Of a stretch of DNA of 64,000 bases, positions 26,619-36,922 are shown piece after piece (position 1 is the stretch's first letter; the number at the start of each line of letters is the position of its first letter). The stretch covers positions 1 to 64,000 of the forward strand of contig JAEZYE010000058.1 of the NCBI GenBank assembly GCA_023419315.1, in the 5' to 3' direction. A program made the translations under genes and the position numbers. The notes below the pieces were generated by a model. It saw only the letters and a program-made list of their open reading frames with translations. It did no database searches and had not been told where the DNA came from. Source of the DNA: Pseudomonadota bacterium (lineage in GTDB: Bacteria > Pseudomonadota > Gammaproteobacteria > Xanthomonadales > Xanthomonadaceae).

Positions 26619-27086
26619 TTACTTTTTCGGCTGCAGCATCGTGCCGGTGCACTTCCTGCTGCCGCAGCGGCACGCCCAGATCTTCTTCAATCGCGCGGTG
26701 TGCGGCTCATCCAGCACGATGCCGTAGTTGTAGGTCAGTTCCTCACCCGGCTTGATCGCGCGGATGGCTTCGATGAACACCTTGTCCTTCTTGCGGTTCT
26801 TGCCGTCGTGTTCCTCGATGACGGCCTCGCAGTTCGGATCGCAGCTGTGGTTCATCCAGCGCGCCTTGTTGCCCTTGTAGTTGGCGTCGATGACGTAATC
26901 ATCGTTGAGCGTGAACAGGAAGGTGTGGCCGGACTCCACATCGCCGCTGTCGTCGGCGTCCACTTCCTCGTGCGTGCGCCGCTTGCCCTTGTACTCGACG
27001 ACCCGCTCGCCTTTCTTGATCGGGGCGATGGCGAACACGCCATTGCCATGGATGTCTGACTGGCGGGCTTCGATCTTGCTGGGCAT
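26619..27086 (-). CDS. SET-domain protein-lysine methyltransferase
   Basis: A 155-residue protein that is almost entirely a SET domain, the fold that transfers methyl from S-adenosylmethionine to protein lysines. Motifs are intact: HGNGVFA near 14-20, NHSCDPNC (SAM and pseudoknot site), GEELTYNYG with the catalytic Tyr, and a post-SET zinc cluster CRCGSRKCTG. There is no signal peptide, so it acts in the cytoplasm unless secreted by another route. SET proteins are eukaryotic-like but recur in Xanthomonadales and Chlamydia. The ATG at 27086 starts MPSKIEARQS; upstream codons do not look like protein. Confidence 0.88.
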   Translation of the reverse strand: MPSKIEARQSDIHGNGVFAIAPIKKGERVVEYKGKRRTHEEVDADDSGDVESGHTFLFTLNDDYVIDANYKGNKARWMNHSCDPNCEAVIEEHDGKNRKKDKVFIEAIRAIKPGEELTYNYGIVLDEPHTARLKKIWACRCGSRKCTGTMLQPKK

Positions 27087-27277
27087 GCGTAATCCATCGG
27101 CTGGCGGGAAACGGGGATTCTCGCTCAGACCGCGTGGAATCCCAAGCAAACGGATTCGCTGCGGGGCGCCTGGCGTCACTCCCCTGTTCACATGAATCGC
27201 CGCCATTGCAGTGTGTCCGGTTGCCCTGCAAGCGCGCGTTGAAAGCGAAGTTCCCCCGGACCCTGTCGAAAACCGCC

Positions 27278-27820
27278 ATGCCCATGACCCAGAAATTGCT
27301 GTTCCCTTCGCTGCTGCTCGCCGCCCTGGCCGGATGCCAGGCCGACGCCAGCCGCGCCCCCGCGACCGCCCGGACGATTTCGTCCGTACCGGTCGATCTC
27401 GTCGCCCGCGGCGAATACCTCATCAAGACCAGCGGCTGCAACGACTGCCACACCGCGGGCTATGCCGAACGCGGCGGTGATGTGCCGACGTCCGAATGGC
27501 TGACCGGTTCGCCGATGGGCTACCACGGCCCGTGGGGCACCACGTACGCGGCCAACCTCCGCCTGCGCCTGCAGGAAATGGATGAGGCGCAATGGATGGA
27601 ATACAGCGCGCATCTGCGCACGCGGCCGATCATGCCCGACTTCGCCGTGCGCGCCATGACAGCCGAAGACCGGCGTGCGATGTACCACTTCATCCGCTCG
27701 CTCGGTCCGGCCGGCCAGCCGGCTCCCGAATACCTCCCGCCCGGCAAGACACCGCCGGCACCGTATTTCGGTCTGGTGCTGCCGACCGCGCCGGCTGACC
27801 CGAAAACCGCTGCGAAATAA
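27278..27820 (+). CDS. Cytochrome c family lipoprotein
   Basis: A 180-residue lipoprotein: signal sequence with lipobox LAGC (Cys at about 20), then a class I cytochrome c haem site CNDCH near residue 60, with Met candidates (GSPMGY, IMPDF) as the sixth ligand. One haem only. It probably passes electrons in the periplasm, as small c-type subunits of dehydrogenases do; no partner dehydrogenase is adjacent. The start is at 27278, or two codons later. It lies upstream of the SUF regulator but is separated by that gene's own promoter region. Confidence 0.83.
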   Translation: MPMTQKLLFPSLLLAALAGCQADASRAPATARTISSVPVDLVARGEYLIKTSGCNDCHTAGYAERGGDVPTSEWLTGSPMGYHGPWGTTYAANLRLRLQEMDEAQWMEYSAHLRTRPIMPDFAVRAMTAEDRRAMYHFIRSLGPAGQPAPEYLPPGKTPPAPYFGLVLPTAPADPKTAAK

Positions 27821-27865
27821 GGGCCGAAGCCCCTGTTCATCCAGAGTCTGGCGCGGGTGGGATTC

Positions 27866-27890
27866 AAAGCGTACAATTTCGGTACGCTTT
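27866..27890 (+). promoter_or_regulatory. Palindromic operator overlapping the -10 of the SUF regulator promoter
   Basis: AAAGCGTAC (27866-27874) and GTACGCTTT (27882-27890) are perfect 9-bp inverted arms with a 7-base spacer. TACAAT at 27872-27877 inside the palindrome is a likely -10. The site ends 16 bases before the start of an Rrf2 regulator gene. Autoregulation by that protein is inferred. Confidence 0.7.
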
Positions 27891-27906
27891 TGGACCCACC
27901 CCCGCC

Positions 27907-28362
27907 ATGCTCCGTGTCACCAAGCTCACCGACTACGCCACCGTAGTCCTCACCGTGCTCGCCGCACGGCCCGGCGAGATCCTCAGCGCCAGTGATCTGG
28001 CCGAGCATTCCGGCCTCGAGACCCCGACGGTCAGCAAGGTACTCAAGCCACTCGCGCAGGCCGGGCTGGTCGAAGGCCTGCGCGGCGTGCATGGCGGTTA
28101 CCGCCTGAGTCGCACCGCCGCCGACATCAGCCTCATCGAAATCGTCGAAGCCATGGAAGGGCCGCTGGCGATGACGGAGTGCAGCCAGCCCGACAGTCAT
28201 TGCGGCATCGCCCACCAGTGCACCGCGCGCGCCAACTGGCGCCTGATCAACGATGTCGTCGCCGACGCCCTGCGCGGCGTGACGCTCGCGCAGATGCTGC
28301 GCCCCCCTTCTCCCTCCGACGATGCACCGCGGCGTCCCATCGCCGTGCGCGTCGCCAGTTGA
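27907..28362 (+). CDS. Rrf2-family regulator of the SUF Fe-S assembly operon
   Basis: A 151-residue winged-helix regulator of the Rrf2/IscR group. The HTH spans about residues 26-66 (SASDLAEHSGLETPTVSKVL). It has the three Cys that bind a [2Fe-2S] cluster in IscR, here C92, C99 and C105. It heads sufBCDS, as the Xanthomonas-type SUF regulator does, so it probably senses cluster supply and represses the operon. Eighteen bases separate it from sufB. Confidence 0.92.
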   Translation: MLRVTKLTDYATVVLTVLAARPGEILSASDLAEHSGLETPTVSKVLKPLAQAGLVEGLRGVHGGYRLSRTAADISLIEIVEAMEGPLAMTECSQPDSHCGIAHQCTARANWRLINDVVADALRGVTLAQMLRPPSPSDDAPRRPIAVRVAS

Positions 28363-28379
28363 CCCTGTAGGCAGCCCCC

Positions 28380-29819
<1,440 letters not shown>

Positions 29820-29917
29820 CGGACCGGCACCGCTCCAGCGCATTCAAGCAACCCTGCCGCAGCCAGCGTGCGCAACCCGCGCCTGCGGCCATCCAGCAAT
29901 AACCGGGATTTTTTTCC

Positions 29918-30682
29918 ATGCTCAAGATCGAAAACCTCCACGCCAGCGTCGCCGGCAAGCAGATCCTCAAGGGCCTCACGCTTGAAGTGAAGCCGGGCCA
30001 GGTGCACGCCATCATGGGTCCGAACGGCGCGGGCAAATCCACGCTGGGCAACATCCTGGCCGGCCGCGAGGGCTACGAAGTCACCGCCGGAACCATCGAG
30101 TTCGAAGGCAAGCCACTGCTTGATCGGGAGCCCGAAGAGCGCGCCGCCGCAGGCGTGTTCCTGGCGTTCCAGTACCCGGTGGAAATTCCCGGCGTCAACA
30201 ACACGTACTTCCTGCGCGCCTCGCTCAACGCGCAACGCAAGGCGCGTGGCGAAGCCGAACTGGATTCGATGCAGTTCCTCAAGCTGGTGCGTGAAAAGCT
30301 CGCCGTGCTGCACCTGAAGGACGAACTGCTGCACCGCGGCGTCAATGAAGGATTCTCGGGTGGCGAGAAAAAGCGCAACGAGATTTTCCAGCTCGCCGTG
30401 CTCGAACCCAAGCTCGCCATCCTCGACGAAACCGACAGCGGCCTGGACATCGATGCGCTGAAGAACGTCGCCGACGGCGTCAACGCGCTGCGCTCGCCGG
30501 AACGCGCATTCCTCGTCATCACCCACTACCAGCGTCTGCTCGAGTACATCAAGCCCGACGTCGTGCACGTACTGGCGGATGGACGCATCGTCGAATCCGG
30601 TGGCCCCGAACTCGCGCTCGAACTGGAACAGCACGGCTATGCGTGGCTGAAGGATCGCGTCGCACCGGAACGGGTGGCCTGA
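29918..30682 (+). CDS. sufC: SufC ATPase
   Basis: ABC-type ATPase of the SufBCD complex. The 254-residue protein has Walker A GPNGAGKST at 34-42, the SUF-type signature SGGEKKRNEI near 147 and Walker B LAILDETDSGLD near 165. A poly-T tract sits directly before the ATG and I see no good ribosome site, so translation may depend on coupling or on a weak site. The stop TGA overlaps the ATG of sufD by one base. Confidence 0.97.
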   Translation: MLKIENLHASVAGKQILKGLTLEVKPGQVHAIMGPNGAGKSTLGNILAGREGYEVTAGTIEFEGKPLLDREPEERAAAGVFLAFQYPVEIPGVNNTYFLRASLNAQRKARGEAELDSMQFLKLVREKLAVLHLKDELLHRGVNEGFSGGEKKRNEIFQLAVLEPKLAILDETDSGLDIDALKNVADGVNALRSPERAFLVITHYQRLLEYIKPDVVHVLADGRIVESGGPELALELEQHGYAWLKDRVAPERVA

Positions 30683-31944
30683 TGAGCGTGCTGCTGGACT
30701 CCTTGGCCGCTGCCTTCAACGGCGACGCCGCGCGCCGCGCGGTGCTGGACGATGCCTTGCGTGAAGGGCTGCCTGGCCCTCGCAACGAAAGCTGGAAGTA
30801 CACCTCGCTGCGACAGCTCGAACGGCGCAGCTTCAGCGCCGTCGAACACGCGCCCGTGCTCGACCCGATGCTGCTGGCGGATATTCCCGGGCCGCGCGCG
30901 GTGTTCGTCAATGGCCGGTATTCGGTTGCACTGTCCCTGACCTCCGATCTGCCGGAAGGCGTGAGCCTGCAACTGCTGTCCGAAGCGCTGGCCGAAGGTG
31001 GTGAATCGGCGCGTTTCCTTTCGCGCCGCTTCGAACGCAGTGACGAAGTCTTCGCCCGCCTCAACGCCGCGCTCGCCGACGAAGGCGTGCTGCTGCGCGT
31101 CGACGAAAACGTACATGTGGCGACTCCGCTGCATCTGGTGTTCGTCGGCGCCGAAGCGCAGACCGATGCCGCCTGGCATCTGCGCCACCTGATCGAGCTG
31201 CGCGCGGGCGCATCGCTGAAGGTGTTCGAACATCATTTCGCAGCGGGCCCGCATGCGCACCTGAGCAATGCGCTCATCCATGTGCATATCGGGCGCGGCG
31301 CGCAGCTGGCGCATGCCCGCGTGCAGCGCGACAGCGCGACGGCCACCACGGTGTTGCGCACCGACGCCGTGCTCGCCAGCGATGCGGAATACCGGCGCGT
31401 CGATCTCGAACTCGGCGGCGTGCTCTCGCGCCATGAACTCAACGTGCGTCTGGAAGGTGATCGCGCGCGTCTGACTGCCAACGGCGTGCTGCTGGGCGAG
31501 GGTCGCCGGCACGTCGATACGCGCCTTGGAATCGATCACATCGGCCGCGATACCGCGTGCGAACTGACCTGGCGCGGCTTGGCCGATGGACGCGGCCGTG
31601 TGGTTTTCCACGGCGGCATCCTGATTCGCGAAGGCGCCGATGGCACCGATGCCGCACTGTCGAACAAGAACCTGCTCCTGTCCGACAACGCCGAGATCGA
31701 CACGCAGCCGGTGCTGGAAATCCACGCCGACGAAGTGAAGGCCGCACATGGCGCGACCGTCGGCCAGCTCGATGCGCAGGCGCTGTTCTACCTGCGTTCG
31801 CGCGGGCTGCCGCAGGCTGAGGCGCAGCAACTGCTCACCGTTGCGTTCTGCCGCGAGCCGCTGGCCGTCATCGAAGATCCCGCCGTGCGCGAATTGTTGA
31901 CGCACCGCATCGATCACGCACTCGCCAGCCTGGGCTCGCCATGA
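30682..31944 (+). CDS. sufD: SufD scaffold protein
   Basis: A 420-residue SufD, partner of SufB and SufC in cluster assembly. Visible family features are RNESWKYTSLRQL near the N-terminus, a beta-helix-like core rich in Gly/His, and the C-terminal FYLRSRGLPQAEA with AFCREPL. The ATG overlaps the sufC stop by one base, and sufS begins inside its stop codon (ATGA). Confidence 0.95.
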   Translation: MSVLLDSLAAAFNGDAARRAVLDDALREGLPGPRNESWKYTSLRQLERRSFSAVEHAPVLDPMLLADIPGPRAVFVNGRYSVALSLTSDLPEGVSLQLLSEALAEGGESARFLSRRFERSDEVFARLNAALADEGVLLRVDENVHVATPLHLVFVGAEAQTDAAWHLRHLIELRAGASLKVFEHHFAAGPHAHLSNALIHVHIGRGAQLAHARVQRDSATATTVLRTDAVLASDAEYRRVDLELGGVLSRHELNVRLEGDRARLTANGVLLGEGRRHVDTRLGIDHIGRDTACELTWRGLADGRGRVVFHGGILIREGADGTDAALSNKNLLLSDNAEIDTQPVLEIHADEVKAAHGATVGQLDAQALFYLRSRGLPQAEAQQLLTVAFCREPLAVIEDPAVRELLTHRIDHALASLGSP

Positions 31945-33191
31945 ACGAGGCGGCCCTGCAACCCGGCACGCACGCGTTGATCGACTGGACCCGTGTCCGG
32001 GCCGATTTTCCGCTGCTCGAGCGGCACGTCCATGGCAAGCCGCTGATCTACCTCGACAGCGCCAACACAGGCCAGAAGCCGGCAGCGGTGATCGAAGCCG
32101 TCGACAGCTTCTACCGTCATCACAACGCCAACGTGAGCCGGGCGGTGCACACGCTCGGCACCGAGGCCACCGAAGCCTACGAAGGCGCGCGACGCAAGCT
32201 GGCCCGCTTCATCAATGCACGCCCGGATGATCTGGTGCTGTGCAGCGGCACGACGTTCGCAATCAACCTGGTCGCCTATTCGTGGGCCCTGCCGCGACTG
32301 AAGGCTGGCGATGTCATTCTCGTCTCGCGCATGGAGCACCACGCCAACATCGTGCCTTGGCAACTGGTGGCACAACGCACCGGTGCGCGCGTACAGGTTG
32401 TCGAGGTCCTTGCGGACGGCAGTCTGGACATGGACACATTGCGCGCCGCCATGACGCCGGACGTGAAGCTGCTTGCCATCGCGCATGTCTCCAACGTTCT
32501 GGGCACGGTCAATCCGGTCCGCGAGATCTGCCGCGAAGCACGCAAGCGCGGCATCGTCACCGTGGTCGATGGTTCGCAGGCCGTGCCGCATCGTGCGGTC
32601 GATGTCGTGGCCATCGGCTGCGATTTCTACGCGCTGACCGGCCACAAGATGTGCGGTCCGACCGGCACGGGCGCGTTGTGGGCGAGACGCGAACATCTCG
32701 ACGCCATGCCGCCGTTCGTCGGCGGCGGCGAGATGATCAAGGAAGTGAGCTTCGACGGCACGGTGTTCAACGATGCGCCGCACAAGTTCGAAGCCGGAAC
32801 CCCGAACATCGCCGGCTTCGTCGGTCTGGGTGCGGCGGTCGACTATCTGCAGGCCATCGGCATGGCGCAAATCGAAGCGCGCGAGCACGCGCTGCTGGCG
32901 CACGCAACCGAAGAGCTGCGGAAGATTGACGGCCTCCGCCTGTTCGGTACGGCTCCGGAAAAGGCCGCCGTAATCTCGTTCCTGATCGAAGGCGCGCATT
33001 CGCACGACCTGGCGACGCTGCTCGATCTGGAAGGCGTCGCTGTGCGTTCGGGCCAGCACTGCGCGCATCCGCTGCTGCAGTTCTACGGCGTCACCGCCAC
33101 CTGTCGCGCCTCGTTCGCGTTCTACAACACGCATGAGGAAGTCGAGGCATTCGTCGCCGCGCTGAAGAAAGCGCGTACCCTGCTCGGCTGA
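31941..33191 (+). CDS. sufS: Cysteine desulfurase SufS
   Basis: A group II PLP-dependent cysteine desulfurase that releases sulfur from Cys for Fe-S assembly. The 416-residue protein has the PLP Lys236 in TGHKMCGPTG, the HHAN motif near 133-136, and the catalytic Cys374 in RSGQHCAHP. SufS normally needs SufE or SufU to accept the persulfide; neither is encoded in this operon, so the partner must be elsewhere. Confidence 0.96.
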   Translation: MNEAALQPGTHALIDWTRVRADFPLLERHVHGKPLIYLDSANTGQKPAAVIEAVDSFYRHHNANVSRAVHTLGTEATEAYEGARRKLARFINARPDDLVLCSGTTFAINLVAYSWALPRLKAGDVILVSRMEHHANIVPWQLVAQRTGARVQVVEVLADGSLDMDTLRAAMTPDVKLLAIAHVSNVLGTVNPVREICREARKRGIVTVVDGSQAVPHRAVDVVAIGCDFYALTGHKMCGPTGTGALWARREHLDAMPPFVGGGEMIKEVSFDGTVFNDAPHKFEAGTPNIAGFVGLGAAVDYLQAIGMAQIEAREHALLAHATEELRKIDGLRLFGTAPEKAAVISFLIEGAHSHDLATLLDLEGVAVRSGQHCAHPLLQFYGVTATCRASFAFYNTHEEVEAFVAALKKARTLLG

Positions 33192-33221
33192 GCATCCTGC
33201 ACAACCCACCCCTTGATCCGC

Positions 33222-33746
33222 ATGACCGAACCGACGTTCCGCAGCGCCACCCACGATGACATCCCGGCGCTGATTGCGCTGGTCACTTCCGCGTACCGTG
33301 GCGAAGGAAGCAAGCAAGGCTGGACGACCGAGGCCGACATGCTCGACGGCCAGCGCATCGACGCCGAAGCGCTCCGCCACGACATCGACCGGGCGCAGAG
33401 CCGCATCCTGATCACCGAGCAGGACGGCGCACTCGTCGCCTGCGCTCATGTCGCAGTGGATGAAGGCGCCGGCTATTTCGGGATGTTCGCCGTGGATCCG
33501 AAGCGCCAGGGCGACGGACTCGGCAAGCAGGTCATCGCCGAAGCCGAGCGCGTCGCCCGCGAGGACTGGAACCTGCCTGCAATGCGCATGACCGTCATCG
33601 ACATCCGCGACGAACTGATTGCGTTCTACGAACGTCGTGGCTACCGGCGCACCGGTCTGAAGAAGCCGTTCCCCTACGGCGATGAGCGCTACGGCATCCC
33701 CAAGCGTGATGACCTGCGTTTCGAAATCCTGGAGAAGCCGCTGTGA
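33222..33746 (+). CDS. GNAT-family N-acetyltransferase
   Basis: A 174-residue GNAT acetyltransferase. The acetyl-CoA loop is in VDPKRQGDGLGKQVI near residues 90-104, followed by the usual ERRGYRRTG C-terminal strand. The substrate is unknown. The ATG at 33222 was preferred over a TTG three codons upstream. It lies 30 bases after sufS and shares GTGA with the Rieske gene, so it belongs to the SUF transcript. Confidence 0.85.
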   Translation: MTEPTFRSATHDDIPALIALVTSAYRGEGSKQGWTTEADMLDGQRIDAEALRHDIDRAQSRILITEQDGALVACAHVAVDEGAGYFGMFAVDPKRQGDGLGKQVIAEAERVAREDWNLPAMRMTVIDIRDELIAFYERRGYRRTGLKKPFPYGDERYGIPKRDDLRFEILEKPL

Positions 33747-34078
33747 GCGACGCCGCCTGGACCTTCGTCTGCGCGCTCGGCGAAATGCTGCCCGGCGAAA
33801 TGCGCACCGTGTTCGACGAAGTGACCGGCACGCCGATTCTCGTCGTCAACTACGACGGTGATTTCTACGCGCTGGAAGACCGATGCAGCCATGAGGATTT
33901 CGAGTTGTCGTCCGGCAATTTCGACGCGGATGAAGCCAGCATCGAGTGCGTCCTGCACGGCGCGCGCTTCGATATCCGCGACGGCCGCGCACTGTGTGCG
34001 CCGGCGTATTCGGCGGTGCCGAAGTTTCCGGTCAAGCAAGAGCACGGCGGGCTCTGGACCCGTGACGATCGCTCCTGA
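33743..34078 (+). CDS. Rieske [2Fe-2S] ferredoxin-like protein
   Basis: A 111-residue Rieske ferredoxin. Ligands are present as CSH (C48, H50) and CVLH (C69, H72), the exact Rieske spacing. There is no signal peptide or membrane segment, so it resembles the soluble ferredoxin subunit of non-haem iron oxygenases. Such proteins end SUF operons in Xanthomonas relatives; no oxygenase is adjacent, so it may act as an electron donor to assembly or as a client. The start is GTG at 33743, coupled to the GNAT stop. Confidence 0.9.
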   Translation: MSDAAWTFVCALGEMLPGEMRTVFDEVTGTPILVVNYDGDFYALEDRCSHEDFELSSGNFDADEASIECVLHGARFDIRDGRALCAPAYSAVPKFPVKQEHGGLWTRDDRS

Positions 34079-34102
34079 CGTTCCATCACTCGTAGCGCGA
34101 AG

Positions 34103-34125
34103 AGCCGGCATCGCCGGCTTTTTTT
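34103..34125 (+). terminator. Rho-independent terminator of the SUF operon
   Basis: AGCCGGC (34103-34109), loop ATC, GCCGGCT (34113-34119), then a T run to 34125. It closes the SUF transcription unit. Confidence 0.92.
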
Positions 34126-34228
34126 ATGCCCGTTGTTCCAATGCTTCCGATCCCCGCGTCATTCCCGGTCGCCAAGCGATTGTCCGGAAATGCCCCCGGA
34201 ATTTGTCCGTAGAGGCTTGGCGCACCGT

Positions 34229-34258
34229 TTGCCAAAGAGAACAATTCTCGTTTAGGAT
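34229..34258 (+). promoter_or_regulatory. Fur-box promoter for the first TonB receptor
   Basis: TTGCCA (34229-34234) and TAGGAT (34253-34258) are spaced by 18 bases. Within the spacer is AGAGAAC-A-ATTCTCG (34236-34250), a 7-1-7 palindrome very close to the Fur consensus TGAGAATnATTCTCA. Iron-dependent repression by Fur is inferred from the site and the target gene. Confidence 0.78.
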
Positions 34259-34542
34259 CGTTAAGAGTTGGTTACTTCACGGTCAAGCCTTGGTCGTCAT
34301 GCCCGTTCCACCGCGCTCCTCGCGCTATTCGCATTGGTCCGGCACCACAATCAGCGTGCCTGCGTGCATCACGCCGACGCTCCGTGCGCCCTGTCGGAAC
34401 ACAGCGCGCATGGCCCGCCCCGCCCCCGTTTGATGCCAGCGCGGAGCACTCCGCTGCCAGCACTGCTTTCCGCTTCTTGCGGACTTCCCGTTTCTCCCCC
34501 GCCGCCGCCAACGGGAGCCCCACTTCCAACCGGACCCCATCC
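34259..34542 (+). other. Long leader of the first TonB receptor gene
   Basis: About 285 bases separate the Fur-box promoter from the receptor start. I see no riboswitch-like core. A weak open frame starting with TTG at 34268 ends at 34546 in an ATGA overlap with the receptor start, but its Pro-rich composition and rare start make it doubtful. Confidence 0.35.
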
Positions 34543-36867
34543 ATGAGCATCAAGTCGCGCAAACACGCTGCCCCCGTCCTGCGTCCTCCTTCCAGCCTGG
34601 CAACCGCCACGTTGATCACCGGCCTCGCGCTTGCGGTGCCGGCTGCGGCACAGGTAGCCACCGACGGCAACAATCCTGATCCCACCACGCTGCCGGAAAT
34701 CCACGTCGAAGGTGTGCGCGTCGGTGACATCAAGTCCGACAAGATCGCGTCGCCCAAATTCACCCAACCGCTGAAAGACACGCCGCAGACGATCCAGATC
34801 ATCACCGACGATCTGTTCAACCAGCAGGGCGCGACGACGCTGACCGAGGTGCTGCGCAACAGCCCCGGCGTCGGCACGTTCTTCGTCGGCGAAAACGGCA
34901 ACAGCACCACCGGCGACACGGTCTTCATGCGTGGCTTCGACAGTTCGGCCAGCATCTTCGTCGATGGCGTGCGCGACCTCGGTTCGATTTCCCGCGACAT
35001 CTTCAATACCGAGCAGGTCGAAGTGGAGAAAGGCCCGGCGGGCACAGACAACGGGCGCAGTGCCCCCTCGGGCGCCATCAACCTGGTCAGCAAGCAGGCT
35101 TCGTTGCGCGATTCGATGGCGGCTACGGTGTCTCTCGGTACCGATGATCAGCGTCGCGTCACTGCCGACTGGAACCAGTCACTGGGCAGCAGCGCAGCCG
35201 TTCGCCTGAATGTAATGGCGCAGGACAGCGACGCCGTCGGGCGCGACCAGGTGAACAACAAGCGTTGGGGTATCGCGCCATCGCTGGGCTTCGGGCTGGG
35301 AACCGACACGCGCTACATCCTCAACCTGCTGTACGTGAAGCTGGACAACATTCCCGATGGCAGCGTGCCGACGATCGGCCTGCCCGGCTGGACGCCGCAG
35401 CCCAGCCTGGAACATCTGGCCGGTCATCCGGTGAACCCCGAGAACTTCTACGGCACGCGCCACGACTACGACAAAGTCACGGCGCAGATGGCGACGTTCC
35501 GCATCGAGCACGACTTCTCCGACACGCTCAAGCTGAGCAATATCGCGCGCTGGGGCAAGAACGATCAGGAGTACATGCTCACCGCGTTCATGAGTACCGG
35601 CGCACTGACCGGCGGCTTGCCCAGCGGCAACATCCAGTACACCGATCCGGATGATCTCTCAACGTACACGATGGCGCGCAGCAACCCGACGTTCAAGGAT
35701 CAGGAGTACACCATCCTCACGGATCAGTTGAACCTTCGCGCCGATTTCAAGACGGGTTCGGTCGAGCACAACCTCAGCACGGGCGTGGAAATCACGCGCG
35801 AAGAACTCAAGAGCTGGGGCGTCGCCGCACGCGCGGGCACGAGCTGGCCGCGCGCAAACCTCTACAACCCGGATCCGGATGTCGATGGACTGCAATGGGG
35901 TCGCAATGGCGCGCACAGCACCGGCAAGACCACGACCACGTCGCTGTATGCGTTCGACACGCTCACGTTCAACGAGCAGTTCCTGCTGACGGCGGGCGTG
36001 CGATTCGATCGCTACGAAACCGACTTCGCCAGCATGGTCGCCTGCGGCGGTCGTGGTGGCCCGGCGTGCGGCAGTCTGCCTACCGGCTCGATCGTGCCCG
36101 GCGTCGATACCGACGATTCGGACACGCTCGTCAACTGGAAGCTCGGTGCGGTGTACAAGGTCGGCGAGATCGCCAGCCTCTACGCCAACTACGCCGTCTC
36201 CCAGCAGCCTCCGGGTGGCACCTCGCTTGAACTGAGCAACTCGGCCACCAGCGCGAACAACCCCGCCTATGACCCTCAGAAGGCCAGGACGGCGGAGATC
36301 GGCAGCAAGTGGAACCTGCTGGGCGACGACCTGCTCGTCGCGCTCGCGCTGTACCAGACGGAAGTCGAGAACGAAGTCATCACCGAAGCCGGCGTCACCA
36401 GCCAGGGCGGCGACAAGCGCGTGCGCGGCATCGAGCTTTCCGCCGTCGGCAAGATCACCGAGGACTGGTCGATCTCGGCGGGCTACACGACGATGGACGC
36501 CAAGGTGATCAACAGCCCGAACGTTGCGCAGGACGGCACCACCCAACTGACGTATACGCCGGACAGCGCTTTCACCGCGTGGACCACTTACCAGTTGCCG
36601 TTCGGACTGACGATCGGCGGCGGCGTCCGCTACAGCGGCGAGATGAAGCGCGGCACCGATGGCGCGGTCGGCACGCCGACCTTCGTCAAGTCGTACACCG
36701 TTTGGGACGCGGTGATGAGCTATGCGATCAACCGCAACGTGGACCTGCGCTTGAACGCCTACAACCTGTTCGACAAGGAATACGTGGCGGGCATCAACAA
36801 GAGTGGCTACCGTTACACGCCGGGCGCGCCGCGCTCGGTGCTGCTCAGCCTCAACCTGCGATTCTGA
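34543..36867 (+). CDS. TonB-dependent siderophore receptor, catecholate (Fiu-like) type
   Basis: A 774-residue outer-membrane receptor. It has a long signal peptide (cleavage near AAA-QVAT, residue 37), a TonB-box-like segment LPEIHVEG at 50-57, and a plug domain (about 70-195) with NSPGVGTFF, FMRGFD and VEVEKGPAGTDNGRSAPSGAI. A 22-strand barrel region ends in RSVLLSLNLRF with the terminal Phe that outer-membrane proteins need. The plug pattern is that of Fiu/CirA-like ferric-catecholate receptors; the exact ligand is inferred. The ATG at 34543 gives the signal peptide. piuC follows 55 bases downstream, a standard Fiu-PiuC pairing. Confidence 0.92.
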   Translation: MSIKSRKHAAPVLRPPSSLATATLITGLALAVPAAAQVATDGNNPDPTTLPEIHVEGVRVGDIKSDKIASPKFTQPLKDTPQTIQIITDDLFNQQGATTLTEVLRNSPGVGTFFVGENGNSTTGDTVFMRGFDSSASIFVDGVRDLGSISRDIFNTEQVEVEKGPAGTDNGRSAPSGAINLVSKQASLRDSMAATVSLGTDDQRRVTADWNQSLGSSAAVRLNVMAQDSDAVGRDQVNNKRWGIAPSLGFGLGTDTRYILNLLYVKLDNIPDGSVPTIGLPGWTPQPSLEHLAGHPVNPENFYGTRHDYDKVTAQMATFRIEHDFSDTLKLSNIARWGKNDQEYMLTAFMSTGALTGGLPSGNIQYTDPDDLSTYTMARSNPTFKDQEYTILTDQLNLRADFKTGSVEHNLSTGVEITREELKSWGVAARAGTSWPRANLYNPDPDVDGLQWGRNGAHSTGKTTTTSLYAFDTLTFNEQFLLTAGVRFDRYETDFASMVACGGRGGPACGSLPTGSIVPGVDTDDSDTLVNWKLGAVYKVGEIASLYANYAVSQQPPGGTSLELSNSATSANNPAYDPQKARTAEIGSKWNLLGDDLLVALALYQTEVENEVITEAGVTSQGGDKRVRGIELSAVGKITEDWSISAGYTTMDAKVINSPNVAQDGTTQLTYTPDSAFTAWTTYQLPFGLTIGGGVRYSGEMKRGTDGAVGTPTFVKSYTVWDAVMSYAINRNVDLRLNAYNLFDKEYVAGINKSGYRYTPGAPRSVLLSLNLRF

Positions 36868-36922
36868 TCGCTTCGCGCGGGGAGGGTTGCGGCCCTTCCC
36901 GCGTGCTTCCGGAGTCATCGAC

